Source: DAIRVC01 sp036803025 (GTDB lineage Bacteria > Chloroflexota > Anaerolineae > Anaerolineales > E44-bin32). Taken from it: 14,134 nt of DNA. A program made the translations under genes and the position numbers. Below the pieces are notes generated by a model. That model saw only the letters and a program-made list of their open reading frames with translations. It was not told the origin of the DNA and ran no database searches. This document shows positions 14,133 through 14,134 of this stretch, piece by piece. Position 1 is the stretch's first letter, and each line of letters begins with the position of its first letter. The stretch spans positions 1 to 14,134 of the forward strand of contig DAIRVC010000060.1 in the NCBI GenBank assembly GCA_036803025.1, read 5' to 3'.

Positions 14133-14134
14133 CA

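Overview
This is a GC-rich (roughly two-thirds G+C), gene-dense bacterial window carrying seven complete protein genes, an integrase, and two genes cut by the window edges. The mix of a folate-dependent TrmFO, a sigma-54 factor, an HflX GTPase, an HD-GYP response regulator and a fused FAD/Fe-S dehydrogenase, with high GC in third codon positions, suggests a Chloroflexota (Anaerolineae-like) bacterium. That placement is an inference from gene content, not proven. I see no CRISPR array, rRNA gene, complete tRNA gene or insertion sequence.

Left block (1-2642, minus strand): rpoN (sigma-54), with a recognisable promoter, is followed 3 bases after its stop, in the same reading frame, by a GTG-started sensor protein (PAS-GAF-PAS) that runs off the left edge. 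The sigma-54 has a four-cysteine zinc-ribbon-like insert after region I.

Central block (2678-11276, plus strand): trmFO, an M28-type lipoprotein peptidase or glutaminyl-cyclase-like enzyme, hflX, a 982-residue YdiJ-like FAD/[4Fe-4S] dehydrogenase, and a GH5 glycosidase that resembles the fungal steryl-glucosidase/glucosylceramidase group (GH5_12). trmFO/M28 and dehydrogenase/GH5 each share an ATGA stop/start overlap, which suggests translational coupling. trmFO and hflX each have a -10 box 6-7 bases before the start codon and no Shine-Dalgarno sequence, which predicts leaderless mRNAs.

Right block (11346-14134): a perfect 16-bp hairpin separates the GH5 gene from a convergent minus-strand tyrosine recombinase. 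The recombinase has a consensus -35 promoter, a strong RBS and a palindrome in its leader. Beyond it lie a GC-rich hairpin next to a tRNA-T-arm-like scrap, then a minus-strand REC/HD-GYP response regulator with its own promoter, and finally the C-terminal end of an unrecognised minus-strand gene.

I found no clear multi-gene novel system. The points most worth a second look are the bacterial GH5_12 enzyme coupled to a YdiJ-like dehydrogenase, the zinc-ribbon sigma-54 with its in-frame sensor neighbour, and the paired leaderless promoters.
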